A DNA stretch of 64,000 nucleotides from positions 1 to 64,000 of the forward strand of contig NBIV01000346.1 of the NCBI GenBank assembly GCA_003194525.1. Direction: 5' to 3'. Both the position numbers and the translations under genes were made by a program. Below, one piece after another: positions 1-9,391 of the stretch. How positions within the stretch are numbered: the first letter of the stretch is position 1; the number at the start of each line of letters is the position of its first letter. Origin of the DNA: Gracilariopsis chorda (Eukaryota; Rhodophyta; Florideophyceae; Gracilariales; Gracilariaceae). Below the pieces are notes generated by a model. That model had not been told where the DNA came from. It made no database searches and was given only the letters and a program-made list of their open reading frames with translations.

Positions 1-254
1 CCAACAATCCGAACACTTCTGAATTCGCTCGACGATTCTGTAGCATAAACTCTACAAACTTCTCGAATGTGACATCGCTTTAGGGACCCGGAGCCTCTCG
101 ATTCCGCGTACGCATCACGGACGGACATAAACACATTCCAGATGGTTGTGAAGCTTTCCGAAATGCTCATGTCTGAGGGCGGGTGCGCAGGAGCCCTATG
201 CCCTATCACGGGTGCACCTGAGGTACTCCCCTGTTTAGTGGAGGGGAACGACAT
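1..254 (-). pseudogene. 5' end of the methyltransferase-SET gene, left arm, broken and cut by window edge
   Basis: This is the left-arm counterpart of the gene that starts at 53885. The predicted start is the ATG complementary to 252-254, with Ser/Thr/Pro-rich first residues like those on the right. About 57 codons in, the left copy lacks two bases relative to the right near position 75-80, which shifts the frame. The remainder lies outside the window. It is transcribed away from the palindrome array at 536-705 and so is divergent from the ParB-like gene. Confidence 0.6.
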
Positions 255-535
255 GGGTGGAATTTGGCGGAGATGCACAGATGCACGAAAGATGCGTTCG
301 AGTTTGAATGGTGCGAAGGAGATGCTTCGTGGCAACCGAGGAACGAAACGCCCGTTCTGATGGTTCACGTCCCTCGAACTTCGAATAGATTTGATTTCGA
401 AGTGTGTAATGGAGCACGGAGGGAAACTTCGGAGGGTTTTGTTTGGAATGAGGGAGTTGGGCAGTGCAGAATAGACGGAGAAGGTGAAACTTCGAGAATT
501 CGTCGCAGTTCTCACAGTTCAGGTGTCGGTCTAAC

Positions 536-705
536 GCGCAGCTGCGCCGGGTGATGGTCTTGACATTGTCGGTCGACAATGTCAAGCACGGACACCCAAG
601 ACATTGTTGTACCAGAATGTTGATTTTTGATTAAATTACGGGGGGTCGTTCTTGACATTGTCGACCGACAATGTCAAGACCGACCACCCGGCGCAGCTGC
701 GCCGG
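536..705. promoter_or_regulatory. Palindrome array between two divergent genes, left arm
   Basis: Two near-perfect 28-base palindromes lie at 559-586 and 651-678. Each has 13-base arms (CTTGACATTGTCG and its complement) around a 2-base centre, GT in one and AC in the other, so the second is the exact reverse complement of the first. They are flanked on the outside by a second palindrome type, GCGCAGCTGCGC (536-547) and CCGGCGCAGCTGCGCCGG (688-705). The whole array is therefore itself a dyad. It lies between the divergent starts at 254 and 999, where operators or partition-type binding sites would be expected. A partial half-site (near 595-610) occurs only in the left copy. Confidence 0.75.
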
Positions 706-998
706 CCTGGGGGTCGTGCCAGCAATGAAGCGTTGACGCGTGGCAGGGGGGGTTAGAGAAGAGGTGGAAAGGGCGACCGGAATGCTTCCTCCGCAAAGAA
801 CTGTGAGCGAACTCACCGAATCCACTTCTTCGTGCCACCTTAGCACCTGGTACGACTGAAAGGACGCAAAGAGAACCTCTGCCTACCCTCAGGGTTGAAT
901 TCAGCTGTTAGCACGCGCTGATTTTCGCGACCGTCTGCACCAGATTACGCGATTCTGTGTCGCTTATCGAAAGGTCGCTTATCGATATGTTTCCCATC

Positions 999-3784
999 AT
1001 GGTGCGCAAGACTGCAAATGCGGACAACAGGCGGCACACTAGGAGGTCTACCAGAACCAGTGCCTCTGTGCGGAAAGCGAGGGCAACACCGTCCGATAGC
1101 GCAATGCCAACAACGCGCAGCGGCACAAAGCAGCCCAGTGACCCATCCTGGGGCCGAACCCAAGCAAGAAGGTGACCCTGGTCGTCCGTCTACCGAATGG
1201 GGAGAAGACGAGCGTGGGACTGCCTTTGTCGAAGGTGATTCCGGTGCTGGTGGCACTTGGTGAGGACGCTGCATGGGCACGAAACTGACGGGGAAGCCGA
1301 CAGAGGACCTTGTCGTCATATGGAAGGTGCTCATTGAGGATGGCCAAGATATGCAGTACCCGTATCAGTTCAAGACGAGTGACAGCGTGCCGAACACTCT
1401 GGGAGATATGGAGAGCCACGCTTTCTACTGCTGGGACGTGAACATGATGCAACCTTCTCGTGGCGGAGCCTCCACTCCCTGCACTCCCGCTGCGAAACCG
1501 TCTTCCGCCCAGACTCCCGCTGCGACGAAGAATCCGTCCACCAAGAAGTTGAAGCAGAAAACCGCAAGAAAGGCGAAGGCGAAGAAGTTGACGCAATTGG
1601 TGAGCTTGAGTGACGACGAAGGTGATGAAATACACAAGGGTGCGTTGCACTCCAATTTGAAGACGACCACCTCCACCGGAAAGGCGAAGGTGGTCAGACT
1701 GAGCGATCCGAAGAAAGGAAACAGCGCGAATCCCATTGTCACTCCGGCGAAGCCTCCACTAAACCCGGGAGCCAGCAGTGGGGGAGGTGCGTCGCAGTTA
1801 CAGACAGCGCAGACTGCCGTTTCTGCCCCCCCGAAATCCTTAACAATTGCTGAAGGAACTGCTGGCAACGCAAGTGATGCAGGCAGTGGTGGTCAGAGTC
1901 AATTGGCGTATCAGACCCAAGTTGCAGAAGCAATTATGGAGGCAGGAAACAGCGCACCGATGGAGGTTGTATTCCCAGAGCAACCTGGTGGGAAGGAAGA
2001 AGGAAGTGATGATGATGAGGTGCAGTTCGTGGGTTCGAAAGCATTGGCTTCAGAGGCCAAAGTTGACTTGTTCGATAAGGGAGATGAGCTACCTCCTGAT
2101 GATGTCGACGACAGTATGCTGGATATTTCGTTTGATATGAACGACTACACATACCATACGTATGTTGTCGATATTGACCTCATTAAGCCTCCGGATGACG
2201 GTGTGCGAGAACTAGACCTCACCCACAAGAACGAAGTAGAGCAGCAAATAGAGCTCTACGAAATCTTGGGGTCCGTTGGGAATCTGAGTTTCACATTTAT
2301 CGGTACGAAGAAGCCGGGACATGACTGGTTTGAAGGGAACCGAATTGTGGTAGAATGTACTTTGGTTGACGGGTTACACCGCTTGAATGTTTACCTCGAC
2401 CAGAAGAAAACGAATGAAAAACTTCAGGATGTCTGCCACCGGCTCAGTGTATCGTTTTGGAGAAGACATGATGGGCTGCAAATGACCATGTCTCAAGTGA
2501 TTTCGATTGGAAACGCGCTGAATGATACGGTTGCTGCGGCTAGAGTGATGTCATTTCGAGACAAACTCTACTCCATTCATTCGTTTATGAAAACGATTGA
2601 AAAGGAGACGAAGGTGGACTTCAAGAAAGTCACGCGCACAATGCTACGTGGTGCAATGTTGAAGTGCAAGGTGATAGGGACTTCATACCCCAAAACATGT
2701 TTGCGGTTTGTGGACATGGGTTTGAGAATGTTCACCGACGAAGACTTCATGTCGAGAATGAGGGAAATGTGCTTCAAGTACCCGGAGCTGGGGATTAAGC
2801 ACTTTTCCAGTGACAGGTTCTTCAATCTGAAGGGGGACAGGATGAAATTTGCGTTGGAAGCCTTACAGGAACACTATGACGTGCGAAGAGCATCAAAAGG
2901 GACTGCTATGGGCAGGTTTCAGGACATGAGGTTGCATTTCTTCAGATGTTGTGAGCAAGCTTACAAACTATTGAAGAAGTGGCGAAGACGTAGAACATAG
3001 GGCTTCACATCGTGTTCAAAACTGAGGTTTTGATAGGGTCCTTGGTTGTTCCTGTTTCGAAATTATGTTGCCAGAAACACCGCACGCCTGGAGAGGGCGG
3101 CCACTCCTGCCATGTGGGAAGAAAACATATCGAAGAGGCTAACGAATCTGAAGATGAGACTAGGAACGACGTTCCGTAAGGACTTTCAAAAGCCAAATCC
3201 AAGTCCTGTCCCTCCCGCACCTGTTACCTGTTCCGACGACACAGGGGAAAAGCGCAGTTCAGGGTAGTAATTCGAGCTTGCCCGCGAGGGCGAGTAAGAA
3301 GAAGGCTCTGGGCCACTTGAAAGACGGAATTGCAACGGGGATGGTTTCTGCGGGATCTACGCTGGGGAAGAGGAAGAGAAAGGTCCGGAAAACAAAGAAA
3401 CCGGCAGAGGAAGACTCGGAAGACGAAGAGGACGCTGAGGAGCTGGTGTTTGAATCGGTGGACGCCGATGCGAAAAGGCAGAGAACCGATGATGTTCCTG
3501 ACTTCGTCATCAACATTCTGAAGCAGAAGCGAGGACGTGAACTATGCCACTTCTTAAGAAAGAATAAGCTACTGCTTTTCAGTGACGACGAGGGGGGAGA
3601 AGATGAAGACAGGAACGATCCAAACAAGAAGAAGTTTGATGATGAAGTGCCTCAGATTCTTCCAGGAGGATTGGTCAAGGCCGAAGAGGATACCAATGTG
3701 GGGGACTTGAGCTGGCTCAAGTATGTGGGCATGTTGCCCAGCAGGTGGCCCACCGCAACTGCAGATGGTGTTAAGGGCATTTAA
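999..3784 (+). pseudogene. ParB-like domain protein, left copy, frameshifted
   Basis: Comparison with the right arm shows that a single reading frame of about 928 codons was intended, from the ATG at 999 to the TAA at 3782-3784. In this copy it is broken. One G is missing near 1150, so the open stretch restarts at about 1273. One T is missing near 2970, and there are further single-base indels near 3053, 3228 and 3250. The stretch 1273-3000 is open for 575 codons. Seen features: a Ser/Pro/Lys-rich linker after the first ~150 codons; an acidic patch; then a globular part with the motif VDGLHRLNVY (near 2368-2397), which resembles ParB/sulfiredoxin box II; then helical and finally Lys/Asp/Glu-rich segments with likely nuclear-localisation clusters. 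The ParB assignment rests on motif resemblance only. Most lesions lie in homopolymers, so sequencing error is possible. Confidence 0.6.
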
Positions 3785-3790
3785 GCGTGG

Positions 3791-4004
3791 ATGGACAGGA
3801 TAAAATCTTCCCAAGGAGCACCGTTGCCATTTGCTTGGGCCAAACGACATGAGGGATGTTCATCACGCAGTTTTCTGGCATGGTGCGTTCCAGGAGCTTT
3901 TGAGCGAATGGAATAGGGAAAAGAAAGTGTCTGAAGAAGCAGCGCCGGTTCTCAGCGATGCGGAAGCGAACAGTCTCTGGGAGCGGGCAGTGGAGGAGGA
4001 CTAA
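3791..4004 (+). pseudogene. Small ORF between ParB-like and dioxygenase genes, left copy
   Basis: This is the counterpart of the intact 70-codon ORF at 50143-50355. The left copy carries one extra A near 3801-3804, which shifts the frame after a few codons. Upstream it is separated from the ParB-like frame by TAA plus six bases. Downstream it is separated from the dioxygenase ATG, again by TAA plus six bases. No family recognised. Confidence 0.5.
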
Positions 4005-4010
4005 TACGCC

Positions 4011-5114
4011 ATGGTGTACTTTGCGAAGAAGACAAGCGAGTTGAAAGAGCGAGGATTTTGTGTGCTGGAAGGTTTCGGAACGGATGAAGAAATGAGGAGC
4101 AGGCTCCATGCCATGAGTGACTTGATGGATGGTGATGTGAGTGAGAATCTGCTTGGAATCTTCGAGGAGTATTTCAATCGCCAACAAGATCTTCGAGAAG
4201 CAGAGAATCAAGAGTTCTGGAACCCCATTTTCAATGCTGGGGAGGCAGCTGATGAAGCAGACAGACTGTCTTGGTCTACAAGGTATATGAATACACGGAG
4301 AGGAATCGCGGATGAAATGGAAAGAACGACGGAGAATCACTGGGTGGCGAAGAGGCGGGCGTTGTTGGATGCACGTATGGGTCAGATCTGTGTATGCCTA
4401 GGATTGGAAGATAACCGAGTGGCGGTGCATAAGATGTTCGCGCCAAAGACTGGGGGTAGAGTGTTGTGTACTGGACGCGGCTGTCCCAGACAGAAGCTAC
4501 ATACGGACGTTCAGACGCTGACGATCCCGGAGAAACTGAACGAAAAGAATCCGGGGTACTTTATGATAGCCTCTGGCAAGTATTCGTTTCCGTTGTGGGT
4601 GTGCGAGAGGTCTCACAAGCATTTTGTGACAACAAATGCGGAGTTGGAAGCGGTTTCTGGAGGATACGCGACCAGGAAGTTCTTAATTCCACCGTTATCT
4701 ATATTCATTGGAAGAGGAGATGTGTCCCATGCGGGGGCAGGGAGTAGAGATGCGATCATGGCACAAAATTTTCTGTTCCGTTACATATATACAGGTACCA
4801 GAGGACTACAAGCTACCGGATGCGGTTCAACTTCAATCGAGTTTTAGACCCAGGTTTGTGGAGGACGAGGACTTAATACGGAAGTACAAAAGCGGAACAA
4901 AAGGAACCATTCTGTTGCCAGGAGTTGGGGATAACGAAGAGGGCTCCGCTGATGACAGAGTGTCACAAGAACCTCTAGAAGACGACGAGAACCCCAAAAT
5001 GAAAATGATGGCGAATATGATGCTAATGAAGATGGAAATGATAATGCGGACGACGCCATTTATACTCAAGAGGAGGGTGAGAAAGGAGATGAGGATATGG
5101 AGGAAGATAATTAG
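4011..5114 (+). pseudogene. Probable 2-oxoglutarate/Fe(II) dioxygenase, left copy
   Basis: The frame is open from the ATG at 4011 for about 260 codons. It then shifts near 4783, where one C present in the right copy is missing. The tail continues in another frame and would end at the TAG at 5112-5114 with a strongly acidic Glu/Asp/Asn-rich segment. Family signs are the same as in the right copy: a KLHTD (HxD) iron-ligand motif near 4500, and a distal histidine followed by Arg in SHAGAGSRD near 4728-4754. An AATAAA signal follows at 5145-5150. Confidence 0.5.
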
Positions 5115-5144
5115 CGATGACAGATACATTCTAGTACCGCCGTA

Positions 5145-5150
5145 AATAAA
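5145..5150 (+). terminator. Polyadenylation signal AATAAA
   Basis: AATAAA lies about 30 bases after the end of the dioxygenase tail and is conserved in the right arm at 48995-49000 (minus). It sits between two convergent genes and is consistent with one shared 3' end for the ParB-like/70-codon/dioxygenase unit. Confidence 0.5.
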
Positions 5151-5234
5151 GCATTGTCTCATTTATATCATGATGCACATAAGAGCTAGGAGTCGCCCTT
5201 TTCTTTCTTCATCAGAAAAATATGTCTTAACCTG

Positions 5235-5896
5235 TCAACGTTTCTTCTTCAAGAGAGTACCTCGCTCCACATCTTCACTTTTGTCTTCCATTCTTTTCCT
5301 CGTCCCTAGGCAGCTTCTATGAGCACCGCCTGCTCCACCGGCCCCATGTTGCGCTCCGTTCACTCTGTTTCTCAAGTGCACCTGAATATCAACGGCCTCT
5401 CTAAGCTGCATTTCAAGGACAGTCACTCTGTCTTCTAGAGCATTGTTCTTTCGATAAACTGCTCCTATTTCCCTCACCAAGCACTCCACGATCCTTCCAC
5501 ATGATCCCCCATCAAGACCCCTGCCATTTTCATCCGATTTCGAACAATAGTACCCACGTCCAGTGGAATCCCACCATCAGAAAAGCTCCAAGACAGGCCA
5601 CCCTACTCAAACACTACATCTGTCATACAAGTATACAAACTCTCCTTCAACGAGGCACTTAAAGCCTTGACCTGGGCCTTCATATCCTTTCTGAATCTGT
5701 GCTCCGGTCCACCACCTGCATCTCCTCCTCCATTCGTTGCCATTATCCCAACTCCCAGGTCTCCTAGCCCAACAGTCTTCTACTTCTCTTCTGTTCCCTC
5801 ATAACCATCTGCTTCATCTCTGGGAGGCGCTTCGGGGACTTCCGTGTGATTCAAAAGAGTGAGCAGTTCTTCATCTCTAATGTACCCACTCGACAT
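5235..5896 (-). pseudogene. Coiled-coil protein gene, left copy, broken
   Basis: Counterpart of the intact 220-codon gene at 48248-48910. The start ATG (complement of 5894-5896) is kept, but an in-frame TAG near 5786 and single-base indels near 5605 and 5495 break it. Only the last 84 codons (5235-5489) remain open. The C-terminus is a heptad-like segment followed by a Gly/His linker and a basic end. Unknown function. Confidence 0.6.
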
Positions 5897-6544
5897 CGGG
5901 AAAATAGCTTAAGCTCTGAACAAAGCCGCGATATAGTACGCGAGATATTTAGTATCCACGCTAACCCGTCCTCAAATATTTCAGTCTCCAACTTTCTACT
6001 CAAACCGTACTTCTGCGACATCTAAACAGCTTTCCAAGTACGCAGCTTGATATGTTAATACTACAATATGCGTTTAACTGTGTTTCTGAATCAGAATGAA
6101 CCAAATATAATTCTTACCGTGTATGGAGTCGTCTACAAGGAGAACCTTGGCATTGGATATCTTACTTCAAGCTCACTCGCTTTCTAAAACGTACAATGAA
6201 CTCACTCGCGTACATTAAAAAGTGGTATAGTTATAAGAAAAACCTCTAAAATGGGGTATAGAAGAGAAGCATAGTATGTAGCTCACATATCCTAAATCTT
6301 AACAGCTGTGCAAAGACGCCAACTGGAAGGGAATGCGGAAGATAGAAGATGAAGGGGCTACGACAACGAAGGTATTCTGTATTTTTGGTCTGTTGTTCTA
6401 GAAGTTATTCGTACGGAAGGACCCGAGAGGTTGGGGGTCTGGGGTTTTTTCCGATAGCTGCAATATATCGCTTGAATCTATATTTGATTTCGTAGTCTAT
6501 AGCGCTGGAGCAGACGAGGAGAAGAATGAATAAAGTGTTAGTCA
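5897..6544. other. Gene-free spacer in the left arm
   Basis: AT-rich, conserved in the right arm (47740-48247) but without a convincing ORF. It separates two minus-strand genes and probably holds the promoter of the coiled-coil gene and the 3' end of the membrane-protein gene. Confidence 0.5.
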
Positions 6545-7603
6545 CTAGTGGGGGAAACCTCTGTGGGTTGAAAAGGCAGAAGGTTGGATGGACTCCGAAG
6601 TGAAGTGCGCGAAGAAGACGGGCACAACTCGACGAAGAAAGGTGCGAATGGAGATTACGATGTCGTCCAGGAACAATGCTCTTCGAAGAGACTTCCAGGC
6701 TGTTGACGTAAAAATTTGTATGATGTTGGAGAGATAGTGTGGCGAATATAGGAGAAGGACTCTGTTGTTGAACGGGTGGCCTGTGAGGGCGTACACGGCC
6801 AATCTGTCGACAAAGTAGACTCTTAGGGCAAAAAAGAATCCACCGGGAAAGAACGCGATGGAGGCGTTCCGTATAGAACAGCTTAGGGAAGCTGGCGTTG
6901 GTAGCAGTTCGTAGCTGGCGAATATGTTCGCGTTCAGGGCGAGGAGTCCAGCTATGGCAAGTCCTGCGAATCTTGCGCTGATGGTGCTCAGTCTGCCATA
7001 ATGTTGAGTGGGGTTCACTGGGCTGAAAGAGAGGGAGCCGAACAACTCCTTGTGAAGGGAGAATGCAAAGTCGAACAACAAGATATGGAGTACTGTCTCG
7101 ATGATACCGTACAGTATGGTATATCCAGTCTCCGCTTCACAGGAGTAATGGCCGGATAGAAGGAATTTGGTGACCACTGGTTTCAAAACACCGTAGAGAG
7201 TTCCGATGGCGAAGGAGAGGAGGGAGGTGAAAATTAGTAGAGAAAGAAGACTTTCCATATGGAATGGATTGTTCGAAAGGGATTGATAGGAAGGAATGTA
7301 GTTGGATATGTGTCGAAGGTATGGGAGGTCTTGTAGTAGAAGGTGATTGTGCAAGAACCGGGGGTCAGAGGGGTTGTTGCGCAGGAGTTGGTCAATGTTG
7401 GTCATTTCGGCTTTCAATTCATCACTTAGAATGGATGCTGCGCCTGAAAGATATGACTTTTTTGTGTCCCTGCAGTACTCTAGCTTCAAGCAATTGTTGA
7501 AACGAAGGTAGGTTTTGTTGGGGAGAATGTCGAACGTGAGAGTTGCTCGAACGTCATTGTGGAGGAAGACGTATTGTTGGGAGCGAAAGTTCTCGAACAA
7601 CAT
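6545..7603 (-). CDS. Multi-pass membrane protein, left copy, shortened C-terminus
   Basis: I chose the ATG at 7603 because the frame upstream contains a TATA-like TATAAAA (complement of 7679-7685) rather than a start codon. The frame is open for about 352 codons. Hydrophobic segments are visible near 7200-7260, 7070-7140, 6935-6990 and 6815-6865. Compared with the right copy, one C is missing in a C-run near 6549. This shifts the end and removes the last hydrophobic segment and about 47 residues. No recognised family. Its presence in both arms makes it part of the duplicated block. Confidence 0.6.
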   Translation of the reverse strand: MLFENFRSQQYVFLHNDVRATLTFDILPNKTYLRFNNCLKLEYCRDTKKSYLSGAASILSDELKAEMTNIDQLLRNNPSDPRFLHNHLLLQDLPYLRHISNYIPSYQSLSNNPFHMESLLSLLIFTSLLSFAIGTLYGVLKPVVTKFLLSGHYSCEAETGYTILYGIIETVLHILLFDFAFSLHKELFGSLSFSPVNPTQHYGRLSTISARFAGLAIAGLLALNANIFASYELLPTPASLSCSIRNASIAFFPGGFFFALRVYFVDRLAVYALTGHPFNNRVLLLYSPHYLSNIIQIFTSTAWKSLRRALFLDDIVISIRTFLRRVVPVFFAHFTSESIQPSAFSTHRGFPH

Positions 7604-7678
7604 GTTTAGAGGTGCTAGGTCAAAGGCGGAACTGTTGATGAAGAACGGGAGAGAGAGAGAACGGGCAGGTGTGTCTGA

Positions 7679-7685
7679 TTTTATA
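7679..7685 (-). promoter_or_regulatory. TATA box of the membrane-protein gene, left copy
   Basis: TATAAAA on the minus strand, about 75 bases upstream of the ATG at 7603 and conserved in the right arm at 46458-46464. It decides the start: the open frame extends through it, but those codons would lie upstream of the transcript. Confidence 0.45.
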
Positions 7686-8243
7686 TGCAACAGAATAGCT
7701 TTATTGAACTAGATGATGGCGACTAGATGAAGGAAGATCAAATGCAGGACCAAACGGTTGTTCTATGCGTTTTGAACGCGTTTCTGTTCATATTCAATGC
7801 ACAATATTGAGAAGTGAGGACGAAGGAGATGAGAAACACTTTCTGGTAGAAGTGGTATAAGAGGCCCAGAATGTGCGCAGAAAAAGGGGAAGGGGTTATG
7901 AAGAAGAAATAATGAGGTTTATGTAAATGGGGGCTGTGGGATGGCGGTAGAGGTAAAGAATATGAGTTTATTGGCCATTGAAGGGGTACATCTGGGGTGT
8001 AGAGAGGGGGTGACGATATGAGAGAGGTTATTGGGTGGGGTAGAAATGAAAGTAAAAGCGGAAAGTGCTAGATATTTTGAAATACAGTGAATGGGGGTTT
8101 TTGGAAGGGGGTAAAATGGCGGGGAAGTGAATGCGCGCGAGGGGCTGGCGCGTGAGGTTCTCACCGGGGGTTGTTCCACTTATTTCGATCTCTACCACTT
8201 CTTTTGATCCTTGCCGCTTTCTTTCAGCTGTGTTGTGTTTGAG

Positions 8244-9086
8244 ATGACGAGTGGCCGCGGATCGCGCAGCTGGGGACAGTTCCTTGCGGAGATTGAGGAA
8301 GCCGTGGCTGTGGGGATGTGGAAGAAGCGGGAACAGAAGGAAGCGGAGGAGGAAGGGTTGGAGGGAGTGCTTGCGTTGTGTTCTAGGGCGATGGTGAGGG
8401 AGGTGGGGAAGGAGGTGGAGAGGGGTGTGCGTGGGATGCGGAAGAAGATTGCAGCGTTTGTGGTTCGAGAGGTGGGAGGGTTGAGGGAGGAGCATGAAAG
8501 GTTTCAGGCGCGGCTACGGGAGGTGGAGAGGTTGGTGAAGGAGGGAGGTGGAGTTGGGGAGAGTCGTGGTGGACGGCGGGGCTCACCCGTGACTGTGACG
8601 CCGAATGGTAAGATGACGGGTGGTTTTAAGTATGTGAGTGGCGATGGGATAGCCTTTGGACCTGGAGACGGGGGCTTTGATGGGGAAGTCGAGAAGGAGG
8701 GGGTACGGTTTGTGGCCGAGACTGCGGAGAGCGAGGGAGAGGTGTGCAAGGGGAGGGTTGGGGAGAAGATGCCGATAGTGAGAGAGGACTTGAAGGGATG
8801 CGGTAAGCGTGGAATGGGTGGAGGGAAGGAGGCGAAGAAGGGCACTAGGAAGGGGACTCGTGGGCTTAGGAGTGTAGGAGAGGCAGCGAGGGAGGCAGAG
8901 AGAATCTTGGGTGATCAGCGCAAGAGGAGGTGGGAGGTGGATGGTGAGGTTGATGAGGAGAGGCGTTGTGGACGTTGGGGGAAGAGAGTGAAGAAGGAAA
9001 AGGAGGAGAGCGTACCGGACGACTTCTTCAAACTGACGTTCCCGGAGACGGAGACGCAGCCGCCTCTCGGTGCGGAGTGGTTTTGA
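8244..9086 (+). CDS. Charged, Gly/Arg/Glu-rich protein of unknown function, left copy
   Basis: Intact 280-codon frame. The first ATG is at 8244; the open frame begins earlier, but without an ATG. The first ~110 residues are rich in Glu, Arg, Lys and Leu with a heptad-like pattern, so probably a coiled coil. A Gly-rich linker follows, then basic clusters near residues 195-260 (KEAKKGTRKGTR, KRRWEV, KRVKKEKEE) that could be nuclear-localisation or nucleic-acid-binding segments. The coding strand is extremely purine- and G-rich. It is open in both arms, unlike most other genes of the block. No family recognised; a DNA-binding role is inference only. Confidence 0.65.
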   Translation: MTSGRGSRSWGQFLAEIEEAVAVGMWKKREQKEAEEEGLEGVLALCSRAMVREVGKEVERGVRGMRKKIAAFVVREVGGLREEHERFQARLREVERLVKEGGGVGESRGGRRGSPVTVTPNGKMTGGFKYVSGDGIAFGPGDGGFDGEVEKEGVRFVAETAESEGEVCKGRVGEKMPIVREDLKGCGKRGMGGGKEAKKGTRKGTRGLRSVGEAAREAERILGDQRKRRWEVDGEVDEERRCGRWGKRVKKEKEESVPDDFFKLTFPETETQPPLGAEWF

Positions 9087-9391
9087 TGGGTGTCGTCGTG
9101 ATATGGGTTGGTAAGAGCGGTTCTTAAGCTCCAGACCCGTTATTCACATCTAGCGAATGACATACAAAACTCCACGGTAAACTAGCGACGTCTTTTGCGT
9201 TCGTTTTGCATTCATAATATGGAAGAATCTGTGCTAGAATCGAATGCGAAAACTAGCTGGCACTCTAAAAAATTAACGAAAATTACCTCTGCATTCGCGA
9301 TCCGTCATTTTCTGCAGACGTTTTGGACGACATATTTCAATCAGACCAAACTAGCCCCAAATATTAGCGTTTCGAGAACACAGACGCTGTC
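9087..9391. other. Inner end of the left arm
   Basis: Non-coding, base composition balanced, about 97 % identical to 44752-45056 reversed. It ends in CAGACGCTGTC. This is the last sequence shared by both arms and is the candidate terminus of the duplicated element. Confidence 0.6.

Larger units (their letters stand above)
1..9391. repeat. Left arm of a giant inverted repeat
   Basis: The whole stretch matches the reverse complement of 44752-54140, gene by gene and base by base. Over the inner 330 bases I count only about a dozen differences. The outer end is cut by the window edge: position 1 pairs with about 54140. Homology stops abruptly at the inner end, just after the shared motif CAGACGCTGTC (9381-9391). 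Inside that point the left side enters a KDZ-like transposase remnant, while the right side enters a pogo-like element. The arm could be a segmental inverted duplication, or one of two separate insertions of the same element in opposite orientation. Confidence 0.95.
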
